Of a stretch of 64,000 bases of DNA, positions 63,317-64,000 are shown piece by piece (the first letter of the stretch is position 1; the number at the start of each line of letters is the position of its first letter). The position numbers and the translations under genes are program-made. The DNA comes from Cardiocondyla obscurior (lineage: Eukaryota > Arthropoda > Insecta > Hymenoptera > Formicidae): the NCBI RefSeq assembly GCF_019399895.1, contig NC_091880.1:434001-498000 (forward strand), read 5' to 3'. Below the pieces are notes generated by a model. The model was not told the origin of the DNA. It saw only the letters and a list, made by a program, of their open reading frames with translations, and did not search any database.

Positions 63317-64000
63317 GTGCGTCCGTTGCTCTAAAATCCACTTTGCGAAACGAGCGCCCGAGCTCGCGCGATCCCTCGGGATTAAATCCGACTCTCGTAC
63401 CATCCGCGATTATATAATCGGTATTCGTAGTTGCGCATTTTGCAGGTTGCTGTTCTATCAATTGAGCTTAGACCTGCGAAATTACCTCAAAACAGCCTCA
63501 ACTAATGTTATAGATATAAATTTATATAAAACTTACGAAAGATCCTGATAGGTATCTTCCGCTGCTCTTTCCTAAAGCGACGATGTAACATGGATTTGTA
63601 TCATTGCAGTTAGTACACAGGTGCAACAGCGACGTTTGGCACACACTGACATCCAGTGGCCAGATTTCTCAAATTATCGCCACGATGAGACTCAAGACCC
63701 GAGCTCAAAGTCGAAAGACAACGCGCCGTCTCGAAAGGGTTTCTCCTACCTTGTTGCAGCTGGTAAGTACATGGGAAAACATCTGCTATGTTTTAATACG
63801 TGCAGTTTTTAATCATCTTTGAACTTGCGCATTCAGGTGGCTCGGTAGCTACTGTCTATGGTGCAAAGGTACTTGTGCACGACCTGGCTGGACTACTGAG
63901 CGCGTCGGCTGATGTGCTCGCTATGTCAAAGGTTGAGATAAAGCTGGAGTCTATCCCTGAGGGCAAGAGTGCTGTCTTCAAATGGCGTGGAAAGCCTCTG
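63109..64000 (+). CDS. RFeSP: Rieske iron-sulfur protein of cytochrome bc1 complex, 5' part (175 codons)
   Basis: This is the nuclear gene for the complex III subunit (UQCRFS1) that moves electrons from ubiquinol to cytochrome c1 in the mitochondrial inner membrane. The exons are 63109-63316, 63610-63762 and 63837-64000, with matching phases. Residues 1 to about 70 are a basic, Ser/Thr/Ala-rich mitochondrial presequence region. HTDIQWPDFSNYR (81-93) and RKGFSYL (111-117) match the family. The membrane helix covers roughly 114-140, the hinge contains SASADVLAMSKVEIKL (142-157), and the visible part ends KWRGKPL. The window ends before the cluster-binding Cys/His motifs. The start is the first ATG of the frame and gives a presequence of normal type. 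Confidence 0.96.
63610..63762 (+). CDS. RFeSP: Rieske protein exon 2 (mature N-terminus)
   Basis: The acceptor TCATTGCAG precedes 63610 and a GTAAGT donor follows 63762. It encodes VSTQVQQRRL, HTDIQWPDFSNYR and RKGFSYLVAA, including the start of the membrane helix. Confidence 0.95.
63837..64000 (+). CDS. RFeSP: Rieske protein exon 3 (membrane helix and hinge; cut by window end)
   Basis: The acceptor GCGCATTCAG precedes 63837 and the exon is open to the end of the window. It encodes GGSVATVYGAKVLV, the flexible hinge region (SASADVLAMS) and the start of the soluble domain. The [2Fe-2S] ligands are beyond the window. Confidence 0.95.

Overview
The window looks like insect nuclear DNA, most likely from a hymenopteran and possibly an ant. 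The organism is inferred, not proven. The support is: spliced genes with GT-AG introns, two introns above 10 kb, CpG-rich non-coding DNA studded with A and T homopolymers, and three genes whose proteins match animal families. I see no prokaryotic gene layout, no CRISPR array, no rRNA or tRNA gene, and no transposase or reverse transcriptase.

Positions 1-24200 hold no gene I can support. A core promoter candidate lies at about 24.0-24.24 kb: a perfect inverted repeat followed by four overlapping TCAGTC initiator-like motifs. It leads into a class II DYRK protein kinase on the + strand. I assembled ten coding exons from 24576 to 56212, and every reading phase agrees, giving 644 codons. Exons 1-3 encode a disordered N-terminus and are separated by introns of 10.8 kb and 17.3 kb. 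Exons 4-10 encode the DYRK-specific N-terminal region, the whole kinase domain and a Ser/Thr-rich tail, within 2.6 kb. The sequence resembles vertebrate DYRK4 and fly Dyrk3 more than DYRK2/3. A 3' UTR of about 4.4 kb runs to a poly(A) signal at 60593-60598.

A CCDC43-family gene on the - strand (62408 down to 61242, three exons, 208 aa) converges on the kinase; the two predicted poly(A) sites are only tens of bases apart. Head-to-head with CCDC43, about 700 bp away, begins the nuclear gene for the mitochondrial Rieske iron-sulfur protein of complex III (+ strand, from 63109). Its first 175 codons are present and its iron-sulfur cluster domain lies beyond the window. The two genes probably share a divergent promoter.

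The less expected observations are: a cluster of eight CAGGT cores within 266 bp of intron 1 (candidate enhancer); an overlapping upstream ORF that would hinder translation of the kinase; an A-rich splice acceptor before kinase exon 4; a coding-looking small frame in the CCDC43/Rieske promoter interval; and a possible small exon near 13.64 kb. I found no convincing wholly new system; the genes are conserved eukaryotic families.
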